Source: Stenotrophomonas sp. 704A1 (GTDB lineage Bacteria; Pseudomonadota; Gammaproteobacteria; Xanthomonadales; Xanthomonadaceae). Taken from it: DNA of 64,000 bases. Location of the stretch: the NCBI RefSeq assembly GCF_030549525.1, contig NZ_CP130831.1, forward strand, positions 4,303,501-4,367,500, given 5' to 3'. A program made the translations under genes and the position numbers. The notes under the pieces were generated by a model. The model had not been told where the DNA came from. It saw only the letters and a program-made list of their open reading frames with translations, and did not search any database. This document shows, one piece after another, positions 18,748 through 29,429 of the stretch (its first letter is position 1; each line of letters opens with the position of its first letter).

Positions 18748-19287
18748 ATGCAACCGCGCAAGACCGATCTCGCCCGAACCGCGCTGCAGGCCCACCGCGC
18801 GCCGCTGGACATGCGGCAGCGGCGGCTGTTGATCCTGTGCGATGGCCAGCGCAGCGTCACTGACCTGATCGGCCTGCTGGGGCAGGAGGCGGCGCCCATG
18901 GTGATCCAGCTGATCCAGGCCGGTTACCTGGTGACCACCGCACAGGACGCCGCCCCGGCGCCTGCGGCGGCGCCGGCCCCCGCCGCGGCCGCACTGCCGG
19001 CGGCGCCCCCGGCGGCCAGTGGCGCGCCGGTCGAACGCCGACGCTCACTGGTGGCCGCGCGTATCTATGTGCTGGGCATCCTGGAGATGCAGCGGCATCC
19101 CACGGCTGCGGCGCTGTTCCGCGACCTGCAGCAGGCACGTGCCGACGCCGATGTGCTGCAGGTGATGCAGCGCGCGCTGCAGGCGCTGCCGGGCCTGACC
19201 TCGGAGGGTTACTGCCAGCGCGTACGGCAGCGGCTGGTGGAGGCGCTGCCGGTGGAGCATTGCGAGGCGTTCGCCGAAGTGGCGTAA
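18748..19287 (+). CDS. Unknown protein with winged-helix-like N terminus and Ala/Pro linker
   Basis: 179 residues from the ATG at 18748. Residues 20-60 (RQRRLLILCDGQRSVTDLIG to IQAGYLV) resemble a small winged-helix fold found at the start of several uncharacterised proteobacterial proteins. A low-complexity Ala/Pro linker covers residues 68-95 and an all-helical part follows to the end. There is no signal peptide. It is divergent from the lipoprotein gene and convergent with hmgA. No function can be given. Confidence 0.65.
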   Translation: MQPRKTDLARTALQAHRAPLDMRQRRLLILCDGQRSVTDLIGLLGQEAAPMVIQLIQAGYLVTTAQDAAPAPAAAPAPAAAALPAAPPAASGAPVERRRSLVAARIYVLGILEMQRHPTAAALFRDLQQARADADVLQVMQRALQALPGLTSEGYCQRVRQRLVEALPVEHCEAFAEVA

Positions 19288-19309
19288 CCGCGCCAACCGC
19301 TGCGGACGA

Positions 19310-20608
19310 TCAACGGAAGTTGTTGCGCAGGCCGTTCCAGCACTGCTGGTAGTCGCCCTGCCGATGGCCGGCGGCCAACGCCTGCGCGCTCGGGCGGATC
19401 ACCGCGCGGGTCTCGAACATGAAGGCCATGGTGTCCTTGATCACATCGGCCCTGGACAGATCGGCACTGGAAGCCTTGTCGAAGGTCGGCGCGTCCGGGC
19501 CGTGGCCGCTCATGCAGTTGTGCAGCGACGCCCCGCCCGGCACGAAGCCTTCGGCCTTGGCATCGTAGGCACCGTGCACCAGGCCCATGAACTCGCTGGC
19601 GATGTTGCGGTGGAACCACGGCGGGCGGAAGGTGTTCTGCGCCACCAGCCAGCGCGGCGGGAAGATCGCGAAATCCATGTTGCTGGTGCCCGGTGTGTCG
19701 CTGGGCGAATGCAGCACGAGGAAGATCGACGGGTCCGGGTGGTCGTAGCTGATCGAGCCGATGGTGTTGAAGCGGCGCAGGTCGTAACGGTACGGCGCGT
19801 AGTTGCCATGCCAGGCCACCACGTCCAGCGGCGAATGGTCGATCGGCGCGCGCCACAGGCGGCCCTCGAACTTGGCGATCAGTTCGAAGTCACCGTCGAT
19901 GTCCTCGAAGGCGGCATGCGGGGTCTCGAAGTCGCGCGGATTGGCCAGGCCGTTGGAGCCGATCGGGCCCAGGTCGGGCAGCTTCAGCAGCGCGCCGTAG
20001 TTTTCGCAGAGGTAACCGCGGCTCGGGCCGTCGGGCAGCTCGACGCGGAAGCGCACGCCGCGCGGAATCACCGCGATCTGCTGCGGCTCGATCTCGATCA
20101 CGCCCAGTTCGGTCAGCAGGCGCAGCGCGCCCAGCTGCGGCACGATCAGCAGTTCGCCATCGGCGTTGTAGAAGTAGCGGCCGGTCATGTCCCGGTTGGC
20201 CGCGTACAGATGGATGCCAACGCCGGCATGCGCATCGGGCGAGCCGTTGCCGCCCATCGTGTACAGACCTTCGACGAAGTCGGTCGGCAGTTCGGGCAGC
20301 GGCAGCGGGCTCCAGCGCAGCTGGTTGGGCGAAGCCGGCTGTGCGCCGAAATCGCACTGCAGCCGGGACTGCGCGAACGGGGTGAATTCGCCATGGGTCA
20401 CCGCCGGACGGATCCGGTACAGCCAGCTGCGGCGGTTGCTGCCACGCGGCGCGGTGAACGCGGTGCCGGTCAGCTGTTCGGCGTAGAGGCCATGGGCCAC
20501 CTTCTGTGGCGAGTTCTGCCCGACCGGCAGCGCGCCGGCGACGGCCTCGGTGGCGAATTCGTTGCCGAAGCCGGACTGGTAGCCGCGGGCGGTGATGGCG
20601 GTGGACAT
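19310..20608 (-). CDS. hmgA: Homogentisate 1,2-dioxygenase
   Basis: 432 residues, the usual length. The enzyme opens the ring of homogentisate to maleylacetoacetate in tyrosine and phenylalanine breakdown. Recognised stretches are [13 protein letters not shown] at the start, [21 protein letters not shown], and the Fe-binding region [27 protein letters not shown] with GHGPDAPTF near the end. The ATG at 20608 is chosen by homology. It follows hppD by 84 bases with a GTAG palindrome in between, so the pair may be one transcript with a processed junction. fahA and maleylacetoacetate isomerase are not in the window. Confidence 0.96.
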   Translation of the reverse strand: MSTAITARGYQSGFGNEFATEAVAGALPVGQNSPQKVAHGLYAEQLTGTAFTAPRGSNRRSWLYRIRPAVTHGEFTPFAQSRLQCDFGAQPASPNQLRWSPLPLPELPTDFVEGLYTMGGNGSPDAHAGVGIHLYAANRDMTGRYFYNADGELLIVPQLGALRLLTELGVIEIEPQQIAVIPRGVRFRVELPDGPSRGYLCENYGALLKLPDLGPIGSNGLANPRDFETPHAAFEDIDGDFELIAKFEGRLWRAPIDHSPLDVVAWHGNYAPYRYDLRRFNTIGSISYDHPDPSIFLVLHSPSDTPGTSNMDFAIFPPRWLVAQNTFRPPWFHRNIASEFMGLVHGAYDAKAEGFVPGGASLHNCMSGHGPDAPTFDKASSADLSRADVIKDTMAFMFETRAVIRPSAQALAAGHRQGDYQQCWNGLRNNFR

Positions 20609-20647
20609 GGGGAGCTCCAGAGAACAGCGATGCCGGAACGGAAAGCC

Positions 20648-20669
20648 GCCGGGCATGGCCCGGCGCTAC
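20648..20669 (-). repeat. GTAG palindrome between hppD and hmgA
   Basis: GCCGGGC-ATG-GCCCGGC followed by GCTAC, the same unit as at 395-416. It lies inside the hppD-hmgA gap and would form a hairpin in a shared transcript, possibly setting different levels for the two genes. Confidence 0.7.
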
Positions 20670-20692
20670 CGAAGGTGGTGCGTGTGGTGACC

Positions 20693-21805
20693 TTACAGCA
20701 CGCCGCGGCGGATCTGGTCGCGCTCGATGCTTTCGAACAGTGCAGTGAAGTTGCCCTCGCCGAAGCCTTCGTTGCCCTTGCGCTGGATGATCTCGAAGAA
20801 GATCGGGCCGATGCAGTTCTGGGTGAAGATCTGCAGCAGCTTGCGCTGGTGGGTTTCCGGGTCGGCGTCGATCAGGATCTTGTTCTTCGCCAGGCGCGGC
20901 ACGTCCTCGCCGTGGTTCGGCACGCGCTGGTCGATCACGTCGAAATAGGTGTCCGGCGTATCGAGGAAATCCACGCCCTGCGCCCGCATGGCTTCGACGG
21001 TCTCGTAGATGTTCTCGGTGAAGCAGGCGATGTGCTGGATGCCCTCGCCCTTGTACGCATCCAGGTACTCGTTGATCTGGCTCTTCGGGTCCGACGATTC
21101 GTTCAGCGGGATGCGCACGATGCCGTCCGGCGCGGTCATCGCCTTGGACACCAGGCCGGTCTTCAGGCCCTTGATGTCGAAGTAGCGGATCTCGCGGAAG
21201 TTGAACAGGCGCTCGTAGTAATCCGACCACTGCTGCATGTTGCCGAAGTACAGGTTGTGGGTCAGGTGGTCGATGAAGGTCAGGCCGAAGCCCTTCGGGT
21301 GGCGCTCGGCGCCGGCGATCAGTTCGTAGTCGCCGTCGTAGATGCTGCCCGAGGCGCCGTAGCGATCGACCAGGTACAGCATGCAGTCGCCGATGCCCTT
21401 GATGACCGGGGCGTCCACGGCCTTGCTGTCCGGCTTGAAGGCGATGGCTTCGGCACCGTTGCCCAGCGCGGTCTGGAAGACCTCCTGGCCCGGCTTCTGG
21501 AAGCGGATGGCGAAGCCGCAGGCACACGGGCCGTGCTTCTCGGCGAAGTCGGCGGCGAACGAATCGGGGTCTTCATTGACCAGGAAGTTGACGTCGCCCT
21601 GGCGATAGACGGTAATCGGACGCTGCTTGTGCCTGAGCACCGCGCTGAAGCCCATCTTGCGGAAGTACTCGTGCAGCTCCTGGCCACGGCCGGCCGGGGC
21701 AGCGAATTCGACGAACTCGAAGCCGTCGATGCCCATCGGGTTCTCAAAGGTGGTGACCTGCATGCCGGGGTTGGGATGCGCGGCGGACGGGACTGCGGTA
21801 TTCAT
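20693..21805 (-). CDS. hppD: 4-hydroxyphenylpyruvate dioxygenase
   Basis: 370 residues, a two-domain vicinal-oxygen-chelate enzyme that turns 4-hydroxyphenylpyruvate into homogentisate. It has GFEFVEFAAP near the start, the metal ligands in DHLTHNLY-type (IDHLTHNLYFGNM) and the C-terminal IFTQNCIGPIFFEIIQRKGNEGFGEGNF region (Glu ligand). The ATG at 21805 starts MNTAVPSAAHP. A good sigma-70-like promoter lies at 21893-21921. It is divergent from a MarR regulator and upstream of hmgA. Confidence 0.96.
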   Translation of the reverse strand: MNTAVPSAAHPNPGMQVTTFENPMGIDGFEFVEFAAPAGRGQELHEYFRKMGFSAVLRHKQRPITVYRQGDVNFLVNEDPDSFAADFAEKHGPCACGFAIRFQKPGQEVFQTALGNGAEAIAFKPDSKAVDAPVIKGIGDCMLYLVDRYGASGSIYDGDYELIAGAERHPKGFGLTFIDHLTHNLYFGNMQQWSDYYERLFNFREIRYFDIKGLKTGLVSKAMTAPDGIVRIPLNESSDPKSQINEYLDAYKGEGIQHIACFTENIYETVEAMRAQGVDFLDTPDTYFDVIDQRVPNHGEDVPRLAKNKILIDADPETHQRKLLQIFTQNCIGPIFFEIIQRKGNEGFGEGNFTALFESIERDQIRRGVL

Positions 21806-21892
21806 GGCATGGCTCCGAATCGGTGCCGCATCGGCACGAACCAGGTGCGGGCGGTAAGGGACCACGCGAGAATGCGGGGTCCGGCCCCCATA

Positions 21893-21921
21893 CTTATAGT
21901 TACACTTGAAACCACCAGCAA
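21893..21921 (-). promoter_or_regulatory. Promoter of hppD(-hmgA)
   Basis: On the minus strand TTGCTG (21916-21921) and TATAAG (21893-21898) are separated by 17 bases. Transcription would start near 21886, about 80 bases before the hppD ATG. The element lies 14 bases before the divergent MarR gene, so a protein bound here could control both directions. Confidence 0.6.
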
Positions 21922-21934
21922 GGTGCACCGCAAC

Positions 21935-22429
21935 ATGAGCCCCGCCGATCCCGTTTCCACCCGCCTGCGTGCCTCGCACGTCCTGCTCGACCTGGAACAG
22001 TTCCTGCCGTACCGGCTGAGCGTGCTGTCCAACCGGGTCAGCGGCAACATCGCCAAGCTGTACGGCGACCGCTATGGCCTGGCCATTCCGGAATGGCGGG
22101 TGATCACCATCCTGGCGCTGTACCCGGGCTCATCGGCCAGCGAGGTGTCCGACCGCACGGCGATGGACAAGGTGGCGGTCAGCCGCGCCGTGGCCCGCCT
22201 GCTGGAGCGGGGCTTCATCAAGCGCGAGACCCATGGCGACGACCGCCGTCGCTCGGTGCTGGCGCTGTCGGCGGCCGGCTTCGAGGTCTACGAGACCATC
22301 GCGCCGATGGTGATCGAGATCACCCGCAAGCTGATGTCGGTGCTGAGCGAGGAAGAGGAGCAGGTGCTGGAGAAGCTGATCCTGCGCCTGGCCGGCGATG
22401 GTCTGGAACGGATGGGCGAAGGGGTGTGA
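21935..22429 (+). CDS. MarR family regulator, divergent from hppD
   Basis: 164 residues with a winged helix typical of MarR: PEWRVITILALYPGSSASEVS, then the recognition helix MDKVAVSRAVARLLERGFI and the wing RETHGDDRRRSVLALSAAG. Dimerisation helices flank it. Position and family suggest control of the hppD-hmgA operon in response to homogentisate or hydroxyphenylpyruvate, but that is an inference. AAGGTG near 21920 could be its ribosome site. Confidence 0.88.
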   Translation: MSPADPVSTRLRASHVLLDLEQFLPYRLSVLSNRVSGNIAKLYGDRYGLAIPEWRVITILALYPGSSASEVSDRTAMDKVAVSRAVARLLERGFIKRETHGDDRRRSVLALSAAGFEVYETIAPMVIEITRKLMSVLSEEEEQVLEKLILRLAGDGLERMGEGV

Positions 22430-22435
22430 GGGGTT

Positions 22436-22454
22436 ATCCACGCGTGGCGTGGAT
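22436..22454. repeat. Small palindrome after the MarR gene
   Basis: ATCCACGC-GTG-GCGTGGAT, an 8-bp stem 7 bases after the MarR stop, between convergent genes. It resembles the SMAG hairpin body but lacks the GTAG head; no T run follows. Confidence 0.5.
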
Positions 22455-22466
22455 GGCGCTCCGGCG

Positions 22467-23606
22467 TCAACTCAGGTGCTTTCGCCGTGCATGGATCCAC
22501 GGCACCGCCAGCGCGGCGATGGCTCCGCCGGCGAAGCCGAGCGAGGCGGCAACGGTGGCGGCTTCGACCGCGCCCGGCAGTGCCAGCGCCGCGGTCACCA
22601 GCAGCAGCGACGGCAGGCCGACAAAGGTGCCAAGGAAGAACGTCCAGCGCGGCGACCAGGTGTTGAGCTGCAGCAGGCTGACCGGCTGCCAGACTTCGGA
22701 CGACGCCTCTTCGGCGATCTTCGCCACGACCTTGCCCAGGTCCACTTCCGGCAACAGCCTGCCCGGCCGCGCGGCGGCGATCGCCTCGGCCACCGCCTCC
22801 ACCGGCGGGAAACCGCCCGGCCACGCCACCGGCGCGGGGACGCCATAGGCGGTCAGCAGCGGCACGCTCAGCCACGGCGCCACCAGCGGGCGCAGCCTGC
22901 GGCGGCCGTGCACGCACCAGATCTGCGGCTGGCCATGCGCAGTGACGCTGTACAGCGCCAGTTCCGCCGCTGGCGGATACCCCAGCATGGTGACCCGGGC
23001 GGCCAGACTGTCCTGCGCCATCGCGCGCAGGAAGCCGGGGCGGCTGCGCCCTTCCTGCATCCAGGCCAGGCCCAGTGCTCCGACCAGGTAGGCCTCGGCG
23101 ACATCCTTGCTGCCCGCGCTGGCACGGTCATCGCTGGCCAGGTACCACGCCAGTGATTTGGGCTCGCCCACGTCCTTGGCGCCCCAACGGCTGTCATCGC
23201 CCAGCACGTGGCGCACCGGCAGCCGCGCCGGTGCGGTTTCGCCGCGCTCGCCCGGCTGCAGGAACGGCAGCACGCCCTGGACGAAAGCAGGCAGATCGAT
23301 CGCGCGCACGCCGTTGCCTTGCCACTCCGGCGGCAGCAGGCCGCTCAGCTGGCCCTCGGCGGCGAGGTGGTCCAGCCTCGCCTTCTGCTCCACCAGCTTC
23401 TGCACCGCGCCCTTCAGCACGACGTTGTCCGGCAGTGCGATCTGCGGCAGGCGGTGGCGCGGCGGTGCCAGTTCAACCGTGTCCTCGCCGGTGCCGGCGT
23501 CATCCAGCAGGGCCTCCTGCGGCGGCAGGGTCACGCCATCGCCTGCCCCGCCCTCGGCCAGGTCGCTGGCAGGTTCAGGCAATCGTTCGGCATGGTCGCT
23601 GTGCAT
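22467..23606 (-). CDS. Unknown protein with two C-terminal membrane segments
   Basis: 379 residues from the ATG at 23606 (a second ATG at 23627 adds seven residues; neither has a clear ribosome site). The N-terminal half is acidic and soluble. Two hydrophobic segments lie near the C terminus (SPRWTFFLGTFVGLPSLLLV and the Ala-rich VAASLGFAGGAIAALAVPWI), ending in a basic HARRKHLS. No known domain was recognised. Its neighbours give no functional hint. Confidence 0.7.
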   Translation of the reverse strand: MHSDHAERLPEPASDLAEGGAGDGVTLPPQEALLDDAGTGEDTVELAPPRHRLPQIALPDNVVLKGAVQKLVEQKARLDHLAAEGQLSGLLPPEWQGNGVRAIDLPAFVQGVLPFLQPGERGETAPARLPVRHVLGDDSRWGAKDVGEPKSLAWYLASDDRASAGSKDVAEAYLVGALGLAWMQEGRSRPGFLRAMAQDSLAARVTMLGYPPAAELALYSVTAHGQPQIWCVHGRRRLRPLVAPWLSVPLLTAYGVPAPVAWPGGFPPVEAVAEAIAAARPGRLLPEVDLGKVVAKIAEEASSEVWQPVSLLQLNTWSPRWTFFLGTFVGLPSLLLVTAALALPGAVEAATVAASLGFAGGAIAALAVPWIHARRKHLS

Positions 23607-23778
23607 GGGCGTTCCGGTAGGTTGCATCGACGAGGCGTCGACTCAGGTCCTTGCCGGTAGCGGCGCGCCCACGCTGAAGTTGAGACGCAGATGCAGAGAA
23701 TGTGACGGTCCGCGCAGTAGATCCGCGCCACACGTGGATGCCACCTGTGATCAGTGCCGGCCAGCGCCTGGCAGCACC

Positions 23779-24384
23779 CTATTCCGGCTTGTCCGGTGCC
23801 CACTGCTTGAGGAAGGCGAGCACGCGCGTGCGCTGCACGGTGGTGCCCTTGCGCAGGTCCGCGCCGGCCTGTGGGGCCAGCAGGGTGCCATCGGCATCCA
23901 GCACCAGCAGGTGCGGGGGCTCGCCGGCAAGCGGCGGGAACTGGCCAAGGAAGGCGGCGTTGGGATTGTCGGGGCTGGCGTTGACCTTCACCCAGACGTA
24001 GTGCGCATCGCGGAAGCGGCGCAGGTCACCGTCGCCTTCGACGGTCTCGTCCAGCGCATGGCAGGGCTCGCAGGCGGCGTGGCCCACCTCCAGCAGGATG
24101 CGCTTCTTGCCGCGCTGGGCTTCGACCTTGGCGGTTTCCAGGTCGGCAGCGGCATCGCGGGCCGGGTCGAACTGTGCGCCGAGGCCGGCGATGGCGGCGA
24201 TGTCCGCCGCCACCGGGGTGTTGCCCGAGGCCACCGGTTCGCTGGGGTCAGCGACCGGTGGCTCGGTGGGTCGGGTATCCAGAGGCTGCGTCGGCTCGGC
24301 CGCGGCAGGCGGTTGCGGTTGGGAACAGGCGCCGATCAGCGCCGCACAGACCACCACCACTGCACCACCGAGCTTGTTGCGCAT
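23779..24384 (-). CDS. Thioredoxin-fold lipoprotein
   Basis: 201 residues. The start MRNKLGGAVVVVCAALIGAC is a lipoprotein signal (lipobox IGAC, Cys20), followed by a Pro/Ala-rich linker to about residue 60. The remainder resembles a thioredoxin domain with the redox motif CEPCH in EVGHAACEPCHALDE (near residue 105) and the ILLEVG strand before it. A role in periplasmic disulphide exchange or cytochrome maturation is plausible but unproven. It starts 19 bases after the stop of the POT transporter on the same strand and is probably cotranscribed. Confidence 0.8.
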   Translation of the reverse strand: MRNKLGGAVVVVCAALIGACSQPQPPAAAEPTQPLDTRPTEPPVADPSEPVASGNTPVAADIAAIAGLGAQFDPARDAAADLETAKVEAQRGKKRILLEVGHAACEPCHALDETVEGDGDLRRFRDAHYVWVKVNASPDNPNAAFLGQFPPLAGEPPHLLVLDADGTLLAPQAGADLRKGTTVQRTRVLAFLKQWAPDKPE

Positions 24385-24403
24385 GCCAGCTACCCTCTCT
24401 TCA

Positions 24404-25903
<1,500 letters not shown>

Positions 25904-26084
25904 GCGGGTTTCCTGGTTCGGTGGATGACGAGCACGTCCGATGTGCAGTTGAAGCAACGCGCGAGGATCACCGACTTGTGGCGTTCACGTCAAATACACG
26001 CCGTCTGAGGCAGGTGCCGGCCTGCTCGCTGAACTTGCATCTGAAACGATCCAGACGGCCGTCGGCGGCCAAGCTGAATGGGAG

Positions 26085-26960
26085 TCAGGCCTGATCTGCC
26101 GGGGGGGCGGCCTGCAGGCTGGTGCGTACCTGGAACAGTTCGGGGAAGAAGGTCAGTTCCAGCGCCTTGGCCAGGAAGCCGACGCCGGACGAGCCACCGG
26201 TGCCGCGTTTGAAGCCGATCACCCGCATCACCGTGCGCATGTGGCGGAAGCGCCACAGCTGGAAGGCGGTCTCCAGGTCCACCAGGTCTTCGCACAGCGC
26301 GTACTCGCGCCAGTAGCGGTCAGTGTCCTGGTAGATGCGCTCGAACACCGGCTGCAGTGCGTCGTCGGCCACATGCGGCTGGGTCCAGTCGTGGGCCTCG
26401 TACACCGCCGGCACGGCGTGGCCGAAACGGGCCAGGTACTTCAGGAACTCCTCGTACAGGCTGGGCGCCTCCAGCACCACGCGCAGCTGCGCCTGGCCGG
26501 CCGGGTCGTGCTCGAACACCTGCAGCATCTGCGCGTTCTTGTTGCCCAGCAGGAACTCGATGTAGCGGTACTGCAGCGACTGGAAGCCGGAGGACGGGCC
26601 CAGCACGTCGCGGAAGCCCATGTACTCGGACGGGGTCAGCGTTTCCAGCACCGACCACTGCTCGGTCAACTGGCGCAGCACCTGCTTGCTGCGCGCCAGC
26701 ACCTTGCGGCACTGCCAGACTTCGTCGCGCTGCAGGAAACCGATCGCCGCGCCCAGTTCGTGGCCCAGCAGCTTCAGCCACAGCTCCGAGGTCTGGTGCT
26801 GGATGATGAAGAGCATCTCATCGTGGTGCGGCGGGTTGGACAGCGGCTGCTGCGCGCTGAGCAGCTGGTCCAGCCGCAGGTAGCCGCCGTAGGTCAGCCG
26901 CCCCTGCAGATCGGTGTGGATGCCGGCTTCGAGATCGCGTTGGTTGTTGTCGACGGACAT
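26085..26960 (-). CDS. kynA: Tryptophan 2,3-dioxygenase
   Basis: 291 residues, typical for the bacterial haem enzyme (Xanthomonas TDO is about 298). It opens the indole ring of tryptophan to N-formylkynurenine. Motifs: [33 protein letters not shown] in the haem/substrate pocket (with the distal His), [17 protein letters not shown] and the proximal-His region [22 protein letters not shown]. The ATG at 26960 is used because the conserved sequence starts there. kynB and kynU are not in the window, and trp synthesis genes lie 20 kb away. Confidence 0.95.
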   Translation of the reverse strand: MSVDNNQRDLEAGIHTDLQGRLTYGGYLRLDQLLSAQQPLSNPPHHDEMLFIIQHQTSELWLKLLGHELGAAIGFLQRDEVWQCRKVLARSKQVLRQLTEQWSVLETLTPSEYMGFRDVLGPSSGFQSLQYRYIEFLLGNKNAQMLQVFEHDPAGQAQLRVVLEAPSLYEEFLKYLARFGHAVPAVYEAHDWTQPHVADDALQPVFERIYQDTDRYWREYALCEDLVDLETAFQLWRFRHMRTVMRVIGFKRGTGGSSGVGFLAKALELTFFPELFQVRTSLQAAPPADQA

Positions 26961-27285
26961 GGGCGGGACCAGATCGGGGGCGGCAAGGGTAGCGCGTTGC
27001 CGCCCCGCTGGCAGCCGCAGCGACCGTACCGGGGCGTGCGGAACCCCTTGTGGAACGTGGCTTGCGCGTGGAACCGTCTGCGCCGTTGCACTGGCGCTCA
27101 GGACCGGGGCCTTTGTGATGCTTTGCAGCAACCGCTGAATACGTTGAAGTTATTGGCGCCCGGCACGGGAAACGGGGTACAAGGGGGGCTGGCCGTGCTG
27201 CGCCGCAGGACGGCTTTCCCGTACGCATTCCTTAACATGGCGATTCATATCATTTGTAACTTCTCTGTCGAAGGTGCAGTACGCA
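26961..27285. other. Divergent gap of 325 bases between kynA and the bkd operon
   Basis: No gene was found. The bkd-side contains a sigma-70-like promoter (27232-27260). The kynA-side is GC-rich without a clear promoter. No riboswitch-like structure was recognised. Confidence 0.5.
27232..27260 (+). promoter_or_regulatory. Likely promoter of the branched-chain dehydrogenase operon
   Basis: TTAACA (27232-27237) and TGTAAC (27255-27260) are spaced by 17 bases. The predicted start near 27267 leaves a leader of about 20 bases holding the ribosome site AAGGTG at 27271-27276. Confidence 0.5.
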
Positions 27286-28368
27286 ATGACGGTTGCCGCT
27301 GAGTTCAAGATCGAATACCTGCAGTACCTGGACACGGACGGCACGCTCGTCCGCGATGACCTGCCCGATGCCCTGCGCGATCCGCGCGCGCTGCTGCCGA
27401 TGTTCAAGCAGATGCTGTTCGTGCGCGTGTTCGACGGCAAGTCGATCGCGTTGCAGCGCACCGGCAAGCTGGGTACCTATGCTGCCTGCCTCGGCCATGA
27501 AGCCGCGCACGTGGGCATCGGCGCTGCGATGCAGAAGGACGACGTGTTCGCACCGTCCTACCGCGAATACGGCGCGATGTTCATGCGCGGCGTGCGCCCG
27601 CACGACGTGCTGATGTACTGGGGCGGCGACGAGCGCGGCAACGACTACGGCGGCAATGCGGCCAAGGACTTCCCGTTCTGCGTGCCGATTTCCACCCAGT
27701 GCCTGCATGCCGCGGGCGCCGCGCTGAAGTTCAAGCTCAACAAGGAGCCGCAGATCGCGGTGGCCGTGTGCGGCGATGGCGGCAGCTCCAAGACCGACTT
27801 CTACGCGGCACTGAATTCGGCCGGCGCCTACAAGCTGCCGCTGATCCTGTGCATCGTCAACAACGGTTGGGCCATCTCGGTTCCGCGTTCGGCCCAGACC
27901 GGTGCCGAGACGCTGGCACAGAAGGGCCTGGCCGGCGGCCTGCACTGCCTGCAGGTGGACGGCAACGACCTGATCGCGGTGATGGCGGCCATGCTGCAGG
28001 CCCGCGAACGCGCGCTGGCCGGCGACGGCGGCACCGTGCTGGAACTGATGACCTACCGCCTGTCCGACCACACCACCGCCGATGACGCGCGCCGCTACCG
28101 CGACGACGCCGAAGTGAAGGATGCCTGGCTGCGCGAGCCGATGCTGCGCCTGCGCAAGTACCTGACCAACGCCGGGGTGTGGAGCGAGGAAGAGGAAGCC
28201 GCCTGGACCGCCGAATGTGGCAAGCGCGTGGACGAGGAAGTGAACCTGTACCTCAACACACCGGTGCAGCCGGTCGAGGCGATGTTCGATTTCCTCTATG
28301 CCGACCCGCCGCAGGACCTGCTGGCCCAGCGTGCCCAGGCGATCGCCCTGGAGCAGCGCCATGGATGA
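27286..28368 (+). CDS. bkdA1: Branched-chain 2-oxoacid dehydrogenase E1 alpha subunit
   Basis: 360 residues. This thiamine-diphosphate subunit decarboxylates 2-oxo acids from valine, leucine and isoleucine. The ThDP motif runs from GDGGSS (near residue 163) to IVNN 26 residues later, and the phosphorylation-loop-like RLSDHTTADDARRYR follows. The N-terminal region (TDGTLVRDDL, LGHEAAHVGIG, PSYREYGAMF) fits the branched-chain rather than the pyruvate type; pyruvate specificity cannot be fully excluded. ATG at 27286 is preferred over a GTG at 27274. It is the first gene of E1 alpha, E1 beta, SH3, E2. Confidence 0.88.
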   Translation: MTVAAEFKIEYLQYLDTDGTLVRDDLPDALRDPRALLPMFKQMLFVRVFDGKSIALQRTGKLGTYAACLGHEAAHVGIGAAMQKDDVFAPSYREYGAMFMRGVRPHDVLMYWGGDERGNDYGGNAAKDFPFCVPISTQCLHAAGAALKFKLNKEPQIAVAVCGDGGSSKTDFYAALNSAGAYKLPLILCIVNNGWAISVPRSAQTGAETLAQKGLAGGLHCLQVDGNDLIAVMAAMLQARERALAGDGGTVLELMTYRLSDHTTADDARRYRDDAEVKDAWLREPMLRLRKYLTNAGVWSEEEEAAWTAECGKRVDEEVNLYLNTPVQPVEAMFDFLYADPPQDLLAQRAQAIALEQRHG

Positions 28369-28441
28369 GATCAAGAACGGCGCGCCCGGCGCGCACACCA
28401 ACGCCGCCGACAGCGCTGCCGTCGCGCGCGGAGAACAGAAC

Positions 28442-29428
28442 ATGACCGCCACCCCGATCACCCTCATCGAAGCCATCACCCAGGCATTGGCCTGGGAGCT
28501 GGAGCACGACCCGTCGGTGCTGGTGCTGGGCGAGGACGTGGGCGTCAACGGCGGCGTGTTCCGCGCCACCGCCGGCCTGCAGCAGCGCTTCGGCGCCGAG
28601 CGCATCCTCGACACCCCGCTGGATGAAACCACCATCGCCGGCCTCACCATCGGCCTGGCCGCGCAGGGCATGAAGCCGGTGGCCGAAGCCCAGTTCGATG
28701 GCTTCATGTACCCGATGGTCGACCATATCGTCTGCCATGCCGCACGCCTGCGTTACCGCACCCGTGGCCGCCTGCACTGCCCGATGGTGCTGCGCGTGCC
28801 GTGGGGCGGCGGCATCCGTGCGCCGGAACACCACAGCGAAGCCAACGAAGCCATCTTCACCAACGTACCGGGCCTGCGCGTGGTGCTGCCGTCGTCGCCG
28901 CAGCGCGCCTACGGCCTGCTGCTGGCCGCGATCCGCGAGCCGGATCCGGTGATCTACATGGAGCCCAAGCGCATCTACCGGCAGTACAAGGAAGTGGTGG
29001 TCAACGACGGCGAAGCGCTGCCGCTGGATGTCTGCTTCGTGCTGCGCGACGGCACCGACGTGACCCTGGTGACCTGGGGCGCACAGGTGAAGGAAGCGCT
29101 GGAAGCGGCCGACAAGCTGGCCGGTGAAGGCATCAGCGCCGAAGTCATCGACGTGGCCACGCTGCGTCCGCTGGACTTCGCCACCATCGCCGAATCGGTG
29201 GCCAAGACCGGCCGCTGCGTGATCGTGCAGGAGGCGCCGAAGACGGCGGGCTTCGGCGCCGAGATCGCTGCGCGCCTGGCCGAGGAATCGATCTACGACC
29301 TGCTGGCCCCGGTCGAGCGCGTGACCGGCTACGACACCCACATTCCGCTGTTCCGCCTGGAGATGAAGTATCTGCCGAGCGTGGAGCGGATCGTGGCGGC
29401 GGCCAAGCGCGCGGTGGCGGCGGGCTGA
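28442..29428 (+). CDS. bkdA2: Branched-chain 2-oxoacid dehydrogenase E1 beta subunit
   Basis: 328 residues from the ATG at 28442, which has GGAG 8 bases upstream; an in-frame ATG at 28361 overlapping the E1 alpha end would add 27 weakly conserved residues. Family motifs: VLVLGEDVGVNGGVFRAT, DTPLDETTIAGLTIGLA, AQFDGFMYPMVDHIV, RVPWGGGIRAPEHHSE and EVIDVATLRPLD. With E1 alpha it forms the alpha2beta2 decarboxylase. The SH3 gene starts one base after its stop. Confidence 0.9.
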   Translation: MTATPITLIEAITQALAWELEHDPSVLVLGEDVGVNGGVFRATAGLQQRFGAERILDTPLDETTIAGLTIGLAAQGMKPVAEAQFDGFMYPMVDHIVCHAARLRYRTRGRLHCPMVLRVPWGGGIRAPEHHSEANEAIFTNVPGLRVVLPSSPQRAYGLLLAAIREPDPVIYMEPKRIYRQYKEVVVNDGEALPLDVCFVLRDGTDVTLVTWGAQVKEALEAADKLAGEGISAEVIDVATLRPLDFATIAESVAKTGRCVIVQEAPKTAGFGAEIAARLAEESIYDLLAPVERVTGYDTHIPLFRLEMKYLPSVERIVAAAKRAVAAG

Positions 29429-29429
29429 C

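Noticed and set aside
19364..21934. Long open plus-strand frame antisense to hmgA and hppD that runs into the MarR gene
   Set aside because: Only the part from 21935 has a recognisable MarR fold. The rest is low-complexity antisense of two dioxygenases.
27150..27467. Minus-strand frame over the bkd promoter and E1 alpha start
   Set aside because: Antisense to conserved E1 alpha sequence; Arg/Ser-rich, no motifs.
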